The notes beneath the pieces are model-generated. The model did no database searches. It had not been told where the DNA came from and saw nothing but the letters and a program-made list of their open reading frames with translations. This document shows, piece after piece, positions 50,995-59,684 of a stretch of 64,000 nt of DNA. The stretch's first letter is position 1. Each line of letters starts with the position of its first letter. This DNA is from Nocardia brasiliensis ATCC 700358 (GTDB lineage: Bacteria; Actinomycetota; Actinomycetes; Mycobacteriales; Mycobacteriaceae), in assembly GCF_000250675.2 (NCBI RefSeq), contig NC_018681.1, positions 186,001 to 250,000 on the forward strand. The letters are read 5' to 3'. Made by a program: the position numbers and the translations under genes.

Positions 50995-52566
50995 GTGAAA
51001 GATCGATCTCGTCCTCGCGTCACCGCCGTTGCCGTCCTCTGTGCCGGTGTGCTGGCCGCAAGCTGCTCCAGTTCCGACGGCGGAGTGGATTTCACCGCCA
51101 CCGCCGGGCAGCCGCTGGTGATCTCGCTGGATGACCTGCTCGCCAAGACGGGCGGCAGTGCCGCCGTCGGACTCGCCGACCCGGCGCACGGCACACTGAG
51201 CCGTCGCGTCGACGGTGCGCTCGTGTACACGCCGAACCCCGGCTACACCGGCGACGACACGTTCGAGGTGACCACCACGGACGCGGTTCGCCTGTACACC
51301 ACCGACATTCCGGCGCTCGGCGAGTTCGGCGGAACGACGGTGCAGGGCAGCGGGTTCGGCTCGGCGTGGACGCCGGTACCGGGCAGCACGGACGAGTTCT
51401 ACGGACTGACCGACCGGGGGCCGAATGTGGACGGTCCCGGCAAGAACGAGAAACTCTCGCCGACACCGGCTTTCGTGCCGAAGATCGGCCGATTCAAGTT
51501 GGTGGGCACCCGTGCGGTGCTGCAATCCACGATCGAGCTGCACACCAAGGCCGGCGTCCCGTTCAACGGTCAGGTCGATGTGGCCGCGAGCACCGGCGAG
51601 ACGATCAAGGATCTCGCCGGAAACGTCTTGCCGCCCACCGATCACGGCCTCGATCCGGAAGGTTTGGTCGCCCTGCCCGACGGCACCTTCTGGGTGTCCG
51701 ACGAATACGGCCCGTTCCTGGTGCATTTCGATGCCAAGGGCGCTGAGATCGAACGCCTCGCCCCGGGTGCCGGGCTGCCCAAGGAACTTTCGCTGCGCAC
51801 GCCGAACCAGGGCATGGAGGGCCTGACGGTCACCCCCGACGGCAGCACCCTCGTCGGCCTGATGCAGAGCGCGCTCAACACCCCCGGCCTCAGTGGCTCC
51901 GCGAAAGACGTTCCGCTGACCCGCATCGTCACCGTCGACCTGAAGACGAAGGCGCTGAAGGAATTCGTGGTCCCGCTGGAGAACCCGAAGAGCACCAAGG
52001 TCGCCGACTCGGAGATCACCGCACTCAGTGCCACCACGTTCCTGATCGATGAGCGCGACGGGAATCTGGCGCCCAAGGGGGACAAGAAGCTGTGGACGGT
52101 CGACATCGCCGCCGCGACCGATGTCGGTCCGGACGCGAAAGTGCCCGGCGCGCAGTATGACCCGGAACGCGGCTTGCAGGTCGACGGCAAATCGCTGGAG
52201 GCGCTGGTCGGTTCGGTCACCACCGCGGAGGGCGTCGCGGCGCTCACCAAGGTCGGAATCACGCCGGCGGCCAAGCCGAAGAATCTCGATCTAGGCGCCC
52301 TGGTGAAAGAACTCGACGCGAACGGAAAGTTCTTCGGCCACGACAAGATCGAGGGCGTCGCCACCACGGACGGTGGCAAGACGCTCTACATCGCCAACGA
52401 CAGCGACTTCGGCCTGGCCGCGAGCACCGGCGAGCAGCCGCCCTTCGGGCTGAAGCCGAAGACGCTGCCGAACGGCGTGCAGGACAGCGGGGAGATTCTC
52501 TTCGTCGACACCACCAAGCTGCCGGCGAAGACCGGTACACACACGGTCAAGGTGACGGTGAAGTAG
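50995..52566 (+). CDS. esterase-like phytase-domain lipoprotein
   Basis: A 523-aa lipoprotein. Signal peptide with lipobox LAASC (Cys24), then a beta-rich region of about 70 residues with HGTLSRRVDGALVYTPNPGYTG, as in Big/cadherin-like modules. From about 100 on it has the phytase-like beta-propeller domain (DRGPNVDGPG, GLDPEGLVALPDGTFWVSDEYGPFL, DKIEGVATTDGGKTLYIANDSDF). The domain is found in secreted phosphatases or esterases. GTG at 50995. The 3' end overlaps the convergent DUF998 gene by 20 bp. Substrate unknown. Confidence 0.88.
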   Translation: MKDRSRPRVTAVAVLCAGVLAASCSSSDGGVDFTATAGQPLVISLDDLLAKTGGSAAVGLADPAHGTLSRRVDGALVYTPNPGYTGDDTFEVTTTDAVRLYTTDIPALGEFGGTTVQGSGFGSAWTPVPGSTDEFYGLTDRGPNVDGPGKNEKLSPTPAFVPKIGRFKLVGTRAVLQSTIELHTKAGVPFNGQVDVAASTGETIKDLAGNVLPPTDHGLDPEGLVALPDGTFWVSDEYGPFLVHFDAKGAEIERLAPGAGLPKELSLRTPNQGMEGLTVTPDGSTLVGLMQSALNTPGLSGSAKDVPLTRIVTVDLKTKALKEFVVPLENPKSTKVADSEITALSATTFLIDERDGNLAPKGDKKLWTVDIAAATDVGPDAKVPGAQYDPERGLQVDGKSLEALVGSVTTAEGVAALTKVGITPAAKPKNLDLGALVKELDANGKFFGHDKIEGVATTDGGKTLYIANDSDFGLAASTGEQPPFGLKPKTLPNGVQDSGEILFVDTTKLPAKTGTHTVKVTVK

Positions 52567-53275
52567 CTCCGTCGGGGTCCGGGTCGGTCCTTTCCCGGCC
52601 CTCCAAGATCACCGCGGCGGCCAGCGTGATCAGCCACAGTGACATCGAGCTGACCTGGATGCGCTGAGCGATGCCCAGGGCATAGTTGCCAGGCAAGTTG
52701 TCGGCAACCAGCATCCACACGGTGGCCGCCGATCCGAGCACGAGAACAACGAGGCCGAACTCGCGCAGGATCCGCCAGCGGTGGTAGCGGAAAGCGGCCA
52801 AGCTGAACGCGAACGTGGCGATCGCGATCGACGTCACCGCGATGGTGCTGGACAGCGCATGCGGCTGGTGCAGCTGCGGGAACAACTCGCTGCCGCCACC
52901 GCCGCACGTGGTGTCGCCCTTCGCGCAGTCGCGCAAGGGCAGCAGCACATCGGCAATGGTGGCGGCGCCGAAACAGAACAGGGCGACCCAGCCCACCGTG
53001 GTGAGCCGGCGCCGCGGGAACAGCAGCAGACCGCCGATCGCGGCGGGGATCAGCAGTGCGCCCACGATCTTGTCGGCGGTCGCGAACACCTGCCGGTAGG
53101 GCTTGCCTTCGGCGTCCAGTTCGCTGAGGAACGAGTTGACCGGGTCGATATCGAGCTTCAGGAAGAACTCGAGCACCCAGGACGAATAGCAGAGTCCCGC
53201 GATCAGGATGGCCGCCGCGATCACCAAGGACGCCACCCGCACGCGCCGTTCGGCGATCTTCCGGCTACCAGTCAC
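52547..53275 (-). CDS. DUF998 membrane protein
   Basis: A 242-aa membrane protein with six or seven hydrophobic helices. SFLSELDAEGKPYRQVF after the first helix and DCAKGDTTC...LHQPHALSS in a middle loop are typical of DUF998. The HQ in that loop may bind a metal or head group. GTG at 53275 follows AGGAGA at 8-nt spacing. It converges with the phytase-like gene, overlapping it by 20 bp. Function unknown. Confidence 0.88.
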   Translation of the reverse strand: MTGSRKIAERRVRVASLVIAAAILIAGLCYSSWVLEFFLKLDIDPVNSFLSELDAEGKPYRQVFATADKIVGALLIPAAIGGLLLFPRRRLTTVGWVALFCFGAATIADVLLPLRDCAKGDTTCGGGGSELFPQLHQPHALSSTIAVTSIAIATFAFSLAAFRYHRWRILREFGLVVLVLGSAATVWMLVADNLPGNYALGIAQRIQVSSMSLWLITLAAAVILEGRERTDPDPDGATSPSP

Positions 53276-53422
53276 GGAACCATTCTCCTGCCTGCCGCTG
53301 GACCGACGACCAACGGTAGGCCAGCGTGTCTCGGCTGTCACACGGCTTTGCCAAGCGATACACAGGCTCTTGTCAGGTTCGGTGGCCACTCTGGGCAGGG
53401 AAGCGTTCCCAAGGAGGTTCCC

Positions 53423-53536
53423 ATGATCGGCTACGCAACAGCCGCCGCCGCCCTCGCGGTGATGTCCGTAATGGTGGCGTCGAGCTACGTGGCCGCCCAC
53501 GCCCCCCGCACCCTCGTCCGCGTCCGCAACCGCTGA
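53423..53536 (+). CDS. small membrane protein, 37 aa
   Basis: The ATG at 53423 has a near-perfect Shine-Dalgarno, AAGGAGGT, 5 nt upstream. The product is a single hydrophobic helix (YATAAAALAVMSVMVASSYVAA) with a basic tail RTLVRVRNR, the look of a small single-pass membrane protein. It is divergent from the DUF998 gene, 147 bp away. No family is recognised. Confidence 0.6.
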   Translation: MIGYATAAAALAVMSVMVASSYVAAHAPRTLVRVRNR

Positions 53537-53566
53537 CCTCCAGGGCCCGGCTCGCCCTGTCGGCAA

Positions 53567-53612
53567 CCCTCGCTCACCCCGCCGCGTCGCCCTCGCTCGC
53601 CCCGCCGCGTCG
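53567..53612. repeat. 23-bp tandem repeat, two copies
   Basis: 53567-53589 and 53590-53612 differ by one base (CCCTCGCTC(A/G)CCCC...). Just after, 53665-53731 is a perfect inverted repeat. At 53762 a 14-bp GCGCCCGTCACCCT unit and at 53814 an 8-bp TGCGGCCT unit repeat 2-3 times. Confidence 0.7.
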
Positions 53613-53664
53613 CTTGCCGACCCGCCGCTACGTGGCGTGACGGCCTGCCGGGGTGCTGAGCGAC

Positions 53665-53731
53665 CAAGATCAGGGGGAACTGGTGGCGGCATCGCCCAAG
53701 AAGCCACGGCCACCAGTTCCCCCTGATCTTG
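53665..53731. repeat. perfect 23-bp inverted repeat
   Basis: 53665-53687 pairs exactly with 53709-53731, loop 21 nt. It is 130 bp past the 37-aa gene and 190 bp from the vsr stop, so it may be a terminator or a mobile hairpin. Confidence 0.8.
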
Positions 53732-53921
53732 AAGGGTCCTGGAGCTACGGCGCTGAGCTTCGCGCCCGTCACCCTGCGCCCGTCACCCTCGACCAGCACC
53801 GGGGTTAGCATCTGCGGCCTTGCGGCCTTGCGGCCTTGCGATTGCGGCGGCCTCGTGTACTCGACCCGCCGCCCAGGATGCGGCGTGTGGCGTCCACCGT
53901 TGGAGGTGCGTCGCGCGGCGT

Positions 53922-54590
53922 TCAGCTGCGCAGGGCCGCTTGGACCCGGTCTGCGGCGGCGACCGCGTCCTCGTGTTCCCACACGCGGATGACCTGCCAG
54001 CCCGCTTCGGTCAGCGCTGTGTCCGTCGCGCGATCGCGCGCTACGTTCCCGGCCAGCTTCGCGGCCCACCACTCGCCGTTGTTGCGGGGATCGGTGGCGT
54101 GCTGCGGGCACCGATGCCAGAAACAGCCGTCGACGTAGACCGCTACGCGCAGGCGTGGGAACACCAGGTCGGCTCGCCGCCGCTGCCCGCGGATCGGCGC
54201 GCGATCGACGAAGTACCGCAGCCCCCGCCGATGTAATTCCTTGCGCAGCGCCAATTCCGGCTTGGTCCCGCTCCGCCGCTGCCGCGCCATCCGCGCACTC
54301 GTCGCCGCATCCGTAGTCGGACGCCCCGCGCGCACCGATTCGCGCCCCGCGCGCGTGTCAGTCGGCGTTTCCCCGCGCGGCGTGCGATTTCCCGCGCGCG
54401 GCGGTTCGTTGTCCGCCTCAGAGGTAGCACGCGCGCGTTTCGCGCCGCTCCCGCTGCCGACGTGAGCGGCGGCCCTTGCTTGTTCGCGTGGTTCGCCGTG
54501 GTCCGCGGGCTTGGGGATGGCGTCTGGGTGTGGATCATCCGCCGGGGGAGTGCTGGGCGCCCGCTGGGTGCGCCTGTCAGCCGGGCTCAT
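53922..54590 (-). CDS. vsr: very-short-patch-repair endonuclease Vsr
   Basis: Nicks DNA at T:G mismatches produced by deamination of 5-methylcytosine made by the adjacent methyltransferase. The core (about residues 101-222) contains GTKPELALRKELHRRGLRY, the metal-binding Asp141 in RADLVFP, DGCFWHRCPQH (Asp154, His159, His164) and VWEHE at the end. The normal Vsr length is about 130-150 aa; here the ATG at 54590, overlapping the dcm stop (ATGA), gives 222 aa with a 100-residue disordered Pro/Arg/Thr/Asp-rich N-terminal extension. Met101 is an alternative start but lacks the coupling. Both reading frames overlap, so the extension might be a passive result. Confidence 0.9.
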   Translation of the reverse strand: MSPADRRTQRAPSTPPADDPHPDAIPKPADHGEPREQARAAAHVGSGSGAKRARATSEADNEPPRAGNRTPRGETPTDTRAGRESVRAGRPTTDAATSARMARQRRSGTKPELALRKELHRRGLRYFVDRAPIRGQRRRADLVFPRLRVAVYVDGCFWHRCPQHATDPRNNGEWWAAKLAGNVARDRATDTALTEAGWQVIRVWEHEDAVAAADRVQAALRS

Positions 54591-55735
54591 GCGGCCCAGC
54601 CGCCCATGCGGTGGAGGTGGCTTTCTACGTCGTCGAGGAAGCCCGGGGGGAAGCGGAGGCTGCCCATGGTGGTGCGGCGGAGGAAGCCGGCGGTGGCGCG
54701 GGCGGAGAGCAGGCGCGAGTCTGTGAGGTAGTTCCGCAGGTCTTCGTAAGGCTCGTGCACTGGCCAGGTGGAGACCGGCACGCGGTAGGCGACGCCGTTG
54801 TGTCCCCAGGCCGCGGCGGGCCACGGCGTTCCGGGTGGCAGCGGCTGATCGCCCGGGATGGGGTCCAGCGGTGCGCTGAGCCGCGAACCCACCCAGTCGG
54901 CCATCCGGACGCTCACCGCGTTGCCGACCAGCTTCCACCGATGTCCTTTGCGCACCCCGGGCACGTCCGCGGCGGGCGCGGTCCATTCGGGGTCGAAGCC
55001 TTGCAGCCGTTCCACATCCACCAGTCCGGGTGTGACGATCTCGCCGGAGGGCAGCCGCACGGCGGGCGGGCTGGCGATCCCCAGCGCCGAGCCGCCCTTC
55101 AGCGTCGGCACCGCGTTCACCGCCCAGCCCAGGCCACGCACCCCTTCGGTCCAGTAGAAACCGCACGGGTCGTGGTCGGCATCGCCGACGATGCGTGGGC
55201 CGGCGTCGTCGCCGAACAGCACCCCGCGGGGGTCCTCGGTGCGCGAGGCGAGCATCAGCACCCGCTGACGCCGCTGTGGCAGGCCGAACGCCCGCGCGTC
55301 CACCACCCGGTAGGCCCAGGTGTAGCCGAGCTCCTCCAACGCCGCCGTGATGTGCCGCATCGCCGCGCCCCGGCCGAGTTGCAGCATGAACGGCACGTTC
55401 TCGATCAACAGCCAGCGCGGCCCGCGTTTGCGCCGCACCAACCGGAACACCTCGTCCACCAGACCGGAGCGTTTTCCGGTGATGCCCGCGGTGCGGCCGG
55501 CCTGGGACAGGTCCTGGCAGGGAAACCCCGCGGCGACGAGTTCGGTGCCCGCGGGAATCGCACGCAGCGTGGTGATGTCGGAATGCAGTGGCACGTCGGG
55601 GAACCGCGCGGCCAGCACGCCTTGCGCGCCGGCGTCGATCTCGCACAGCAGCTCGGTCTGCCAGCCGTTGTGCCCGAGACCGAGCTCGAGCCCGCCGATC
55701 CCGGCGAACAGCCCGACCATCCGCGCGCCCGTCAC
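54587..55735 (-). CDS. dcm: DNA (cytosine-5) methyltransferase
   Basis: C5 methyltransferase of 382 aa. Motif I VGLFAGIGGLELGL binds SAM, motif IV GFPCQDLS has the catalytic Cys73, motif VI is ENVP (112-115), motif VIII is LPQRRQRVLMLA, and motif X GNAVSVRMADWVG ends the domain. The target-recognition region lies between about 190 and 280. A C-terminal extension of about 90 residues follows. There is no restriction endonuclease, so with Vsr it looks like an orphan Dcm/Vsr pair. The GTG start is at 55735. Confidence 0.94.
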   Translation of the reverse strand: MTGARMVGLFAGIGGLELGLGHNGWQTELLCEIDAGAQGVLAARFPDVPLHSDITTLRAIPAGTELVAAGFPCQDLSQAGRTAGITGKRSGLVDEVFRLVRRKRGPRWLLIENVPFMLQLGRGAAMRHITAALEELGYTWAYRVVDARAFGLPQRRQRVLMLASRTEDPRGVLFGDDAGPRIVGDADHDPCGFYWTEGVRGLGWAVNAVPTLKGGSALGIASPPAVRLPSGEIVTPGLVDVERLQGFDPEWTAPAADVPGVRKGHRWKLVGNAVSVRMADWVGSRLSAPLDPIPGDQPLPPGTPWPAAAWGHNGVAYRVPVSTWPVHEPYEDLRNYLTDSRLLSARATAGFLRRTTMGSLRFPPGFLDDVESHLHRMGGWAA

Positions 55736-56111
55736 CGACCGTCCTTCCTCGCCTCGGTGGCCGGGTCGCGCCGACCTCGCGCCCCGTGCCCGGGGTAGCA
55801 GGTTACTCGAGTTGCCCGGCGCCGTCCGCGAGCAACGCGATCACGGGCAGCGGACAGCGCGGGTGCGGGTGCGCCTGGTACGGTCCGCGTGTCAGCAAGA
55901 TGATCGGTCTGCTGCTCCTCGATAATGCTCATCGGCCGATCACATGCGGCCCTGATGACGGCTCGGCGGGCGTTTCTGCCTGCGTTCATGCGTGCTCCGC
56001 GCGGATGCCGCCCCGGTTTCTCCGGCGCGTCCGCGGACGAAATGCCATTGCTCCACCAGGTTTTCGGCTCGACAGATTTCTTAGTCGTCACGCTAGGGAA
56101 AGTGAGCGAAC

Positions 56112-57359
56112 ATGCAGGTACCTTCGAAAAACAGGAGCTTTCCCAACGTGGTCGTCACCAGCCTGGCGGCCACCACGTCGATCGCCGGTGACGTCGATTC
56201 GACCTGGAAAGGCCTGCTCAACGGGGAGAGCGGCATCGATGTCCTGGAGGACACCTTCATCGACCAGTTCGAGCTGCCGGTGCGCATCGGCGGGCATCTG
56301 AAGGTTTCGCCCTCGGACTGCCTCACCCGCAACGAGGTGCGCAACCTGTCCTACGTGGAGCAGATGGCGACCGTGCTGTGCCGCGAGGTGTGGCGCAACG
56401 CGGGCAGCCCCGAGGTGGACAAGGACCGGCTCGGCGTGTCCATCGGTACCGGCATCGGCGGCAGCGAATACCTGGTCGGGGCCAGGGACCGGCTGGAACA
56501 CGGTGGCTACCGCAAGGTTTCGCCGCTGACCATCCAGCGGATCATGCCGAACGGCTCGGCGGCCTGCGTTGGCGTGGAACTCGGTGCGCGGGCGGGTGTG
56601 GTGACGCCGGTGTCGGCGTGTTCCTCCGGCTCCGAGGCGATCGCGAACGCCTGGCAGATGATCGTCATGGGCGACGCGGACATGGTGGTCACCGGTGGTG
56701 TGGAGGGTTCGATCCAGGCGGTGCCGATCGCGGCGTTCACCATGATGCGCGCGATGAGCACCCGCAACGACGCCCCGAAGAACGCCTCGCGCCCGTTCGA
56801 CAAGGACCGCGACGGGTTCGTGTTCGGTGAGGCCGGCGCGATGATGGTGATCGAGACCGAGGAGCACGCGAAGGCGCGCGGCGCGACGATCCACGCGCGC
56901 ATCATGGGCGCGGGCATCACCTCCGACGCGTTCCATCTGGTCGCGCCCGAACTCGAGGGCAAGGGCGCCGCCCGCGCGATGACCAAGGCGATCGAGAAGG
57001 CCGGACTGTCCAAGCGCGACATCACGCACGTGAACGCGCACGCCACCGCGACCCCGATCGGCGACACCGCCGAGGCGAAGGCCATCGCGGCCGCGGTCGG
57101 CGATCACACCTCGGTGTACGCGCCCAAGTCGGCGCTGGGGCATTCGATCGGTGCGGTCGGCGCGCTCGAATCGGTGCTCACCGTGCTGTCCATTCGCGAC
57201 GGGATCGTGCCGCCCACACTGAATTTGGACAATCAGGACCCGGAAATCGACCTCGACGTCGTCAAAGGCCAAGCCAGGACCGGGCGGATCGATTACGCCG
57301 TGAACAACTCCTTCGGTTTCGGAGGACACAACGTGGCGATCGCCTTCGGGCGGTACTGA
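56112..57359 (+). CDS. beta-ketoacyl-ACP synthase (KasA/KasB, FabF type)
   Basis: Condensing enzyme of 415 aa. The Cys-His-His triad is Cys170 (PVSACSSGSEA), His310 (VNAHATATPIGD) and His344 (SALGHSIGA); the Lys of the site is in the KSALGH block. The protein resembles KasA/KasB of mycolic-acid elongation, although AcpM and KasA neighbours are missing. It is followed 106 bp later by a FadD32-like ligase. ATG at 56112; a GTG 12 codons later is another possible start (VVVTSLAATTS). The 376 bp before it, from the dcm start, hold no gene I can support. Confidence 0.9.
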   Translation: MQVPSKNRSFPNVVVTSLAATTSIAGDVDSTWKGLLNGESGIDVLEDTFIDQFELPVRIGGHLKVSPSDCLTRNEVRNLSYVEQMATVLCREVWRNAGSPEVDKDRLGVSIGTGIGGSEYLVGARDRLEHGGYRKVSPLTIQRIMPNGSAACVGVELGARAGVVTPVSACSSGSEAIANAWQMIVMGDADMVVTGGVEGSIQAVPIAAFTMMRAMSTRNDAPKNASRPFDKDRDGFVFGEAGAMMVIETEEHAKARGATIHARIMGAGITSDAFHLVAPELEGKGAARAMTKAIEKAGLSKRDITHVNAHATATPIGDTAEAKAIAAAVGDHTSVYAPKSALGHSIGAVGALESVLTVLSIRDGIVPPTLNLDNQDPEIDLDVVKGQARTGRIDYAVNNSFGFGGHNVAIAFGRY

Positions 57360-57465
57360 GCGCCGGAAGGCGGCGCACCTGCTAGCCTTCCCGACGCTTC
57401 GTTATCGACCTGTGTTCGGTGTAACTGCACGGCCTGAGTGCGTGCTTTGGCAAAAGGATAAGGCG

Positions 57466-59394
57466 ATGATCGACGAGACTTTCGACGACTATTTGGATGA
57501 CCAGGGCAATATCAAGATCCGCGGTGACAAGACCCTCATCGACTTCGTCGACAAACACAGTGCGGAGAACGGCGACGACCTCGCTTACCGCTATATCGAC
57601 TATTCGCGGGAACGCGACGGTGAGTACCACGAGCTGACCTGGCGGCAGTTCGGCGTCCGTTTGCGGGCCGTCGCGGCACGCTTGCAGCAGGTGACCGAGC
57701 CGGGCGACCGGGTGGCGATTCTGGCGCCGCAGGGACTCGACTATGTCGTGTCCATCTTCGCGGCCGTCTACGCGGGCAATATCGCGGTGCCGCTGTTCGA
57801 TCCGGAGGAGCAGGGGCATACCGATCGGCTCACCGCGGTGCTCGGCGACTGCACGCCCGCGGCGATTCTCACGGTGGGCTCCGCGGCCGGGGGTGTGCGG
57901 AACTTCTTCCGGCATCTGCCCGCCCCGCAGCGGCCGCGCATCATTGCGGTGGAAGCGATTCCGGACAGCGTCGGCGCGACCTGGGTGCGGCCGGATATCA
58001 ATATCGACAGCGTGGCGTATCTGCAATACACCTCCGGTTCCACCAGAACGCCTGCGGGCGTGGAGATCACGCACCGCGCGGTGGGCACCAACCTGCTGCA
58101 GATGATCGACGCCATCGGCGTCACCGAGAATTCCCGCGGCGTCACCTGGCTGCCGCTGTTCCACGATATGGGCCTGCTCTGCGTGATCCTGCCGACGGTG
58201 GGCGGCGGATTCATCACCATCATGTCGCCGAGCGCGTTCGTCCGGCGGCCGTACCGCTGGATCAAAGAACTGGCCGCCGCCTCGGACGGCGCCGGAACCT
58301 TCGCCGCCGCACCGAATTTCGCGTTCGAACATGCGGCGGCCCGCGGCAAGCCGAAGCCCGGCGAGGAACTCGACCTGTCGAATGTGATCGGCCTGATCAA
58401 CGGCAGTGAGCCGGTTTCGGTGTCGTCGATGAAGAAATTCAACGAGGCGTTCGCCCCGTACGGGCTGCCGAAGACGACGATCAAACCCTGCTACGGCATG
58501 GCGGAAGCGACGCTGTTCGTCTCGGCGACGAAGGCCCAGGACGAGGCGCGGGTCGTCTATGTCGATCGCGCGCAACTGAATTCGGGCCGGATGGTCGAGG
58601 TCGAGGAGGGCGCGGAGAACTCGATCGCGCAGGTCTCCTGCGGTTATGTCGCGCTGTCGCAGTGGGCCACGATCGTCGATCCGAGCACCGGGGTCGAGCG
58701 GGCCGACGGCGAGGTCGGCGAGATCTGGCTGCACGGCGAGAACATGGGCATCGGCTACTGGGGGCGTCCGGAGGAGACGGCCGCCACGTTCCGCGCCAAG
58801 CTGACCGCCCGGCTGCCCGAGGGCAGCCACGCGATCGGTACCGCCGAGGACGCGAACTGGATGCGCACCGGCGACTACGGCGCCTATCTCGACGGCGAGC
58901 TCTACATCACCGGCCGGGTCAAGGATCTGGTGATCGTCGACGGCCGCAACCACTACCCGCAGGATCTCGAGTTCTCCGCGCAGGAGTCCAGTACCGCGCT
59001 GCGACCGGGTTTCGTCGCCGCGTTCTCGGTGCCGGCCAACGAACTGCCCGCGCTGGTCTTCGACAAGAACAGCCACTCCGGGCTCCGGTTCGACGCCGAC
59101 GACACCTCCGAGCAACTGGTCATCGTCGCCGAACGCAACACCGGCGCGGGCAAACTCGAAACCCAGCCGGTCGCCGATGTCGTGCGCGCGGCCGTCTCGC
59201 AGCGGCACGGCGTCACGGTGCGGGACGTGCTGCTCGTGCCCGCGGGTTCCATCCCGCGCACGTCGAGCGGCAAGATCGCGCGGCGCGCCTGCCGCGCCGC
59301 GTATTTGGACGGCACATTGCGCGGCGGATACCAGCAGCAGGCGTTCCCGGACGCACCGCAGGAGCGCGAGGCCGAAAGCGCGGGCGTCCGCTAA
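57466..59394 (+). CDS. long-chain fatty-acid AMP ligase, FadD32-like
   Basis: Fatty-acyl-AMP ligase of 642 aa, very like FadD32 (637 aa), which loads meromycolate onto Pks13. The ATP P-loop YTSGST is near 188-193, followed by the LPLFHDMGL, APNFAFEHAA and RTGDYGAYL blocks; the C-terminal lysine is in IPRTSSGKIARRA. The FAAL-type long GRVKDLVIVDGRNHYPQDLE is clear. The usual partners pks13 and accD4 are absent; a KAS gene precedes it instead. ATG at 57466 follows AAGGATAAGG. It ends at a strong Rho-independent terminator. Confidence 0.92.
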   Translation: MIDETFDDYLDDQGNIKIRGDKTLIDFVDKHSAENGDDLAYRYIDYSRERDGEYHELTWRQFGVRLRAVAARLQQVTEPGDRVAILAPQGLDYVVSIFAAVYAGNIAVPLFDPEEQGHTDRLTAVLGDCTPAAILTVGSAAGGVRNFFRHLPAPQRPRIIAVEAIPDSVGATWVRPDINIDSVAYLQYTSGSTRTPAGVEITHRAVGTNLLQMIDAIGVTENSRGVTWLPLFHDMGLLCVILPTVGGGFITIMSPSAFVRRPYRWIKELAAASDGAGTFAAAPNFAFEHAAARGKPKPGEELDLSNVIGLINGSEPVSVSSMKKFNEAFAPYGLPKTTIKPCYGMAEATLFVSATKAQDEARVVYVDRAQLNSGRMVEVEEGAENSIAQVSCGYVALSQWATIVDPSTGVERADGEVGEIWLHGENMGIGYWGRPEETAATFRAKLTARLPEGSHAIGTAEDANWMRTGDYGAYLDGELYITGRVKDLVIVDGRNHYPQDLEFSAQESSTALRPGFVAAFSVPANELPALVFDKNSHSGLRFDADDTSEQLVIVAERNTGAGKLETQPVADVVRAAVSQRHGVTVRDVLLVPAGSIPRTSSGKIARRACRAAYLDGTLRGGYQQQAFPDAPQEREAESAGVR

Positions 59395-59412
59395 CCCGCC
59401 TGCACACCCCGA

Positions 59413-59453
59413 CCGGCCGGGCCGCTGTCCACCACGGACAGCGGCCCGGCCGG
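59413..59453 (+). terminator. Rho-independent terminator after the FadD32-like gene
   Basis: 18-bp perfect stem 59413-59430 / 59436-59453 with a 5-nt loop, followed by TTTTCTT. Confidence 0.93.
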
Positions 59454-59684
59454 TTTTCTTGACCTCGAGGTTACTTCGGGTTGTTGACTGGGTTCATGAC
59501 GGCGACGAAATGCGCGGCAGGGGTGATATCCAGCACGAACGTCGACGTGCGGGGATCGGCCGGCGCGGAAAATCGGTTGGCGGATGTGGATGTTGATGCC
59601 ACCCTGGATTGTCGGACCCCGATGCGATCATCAGCGGGCGTCCCGTCTCTTTCCATCGCCAGCCACAGACCTCTAGGGGGAGCT

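Noticed and set aside
59471..59602. Minus-strand 43-codon frame ending in VMNPVNNPK
   Set aside because: Looks somewhat protein-like but the GTG has only a weak site and it is convergent with a terminator; not enough to call a gene.
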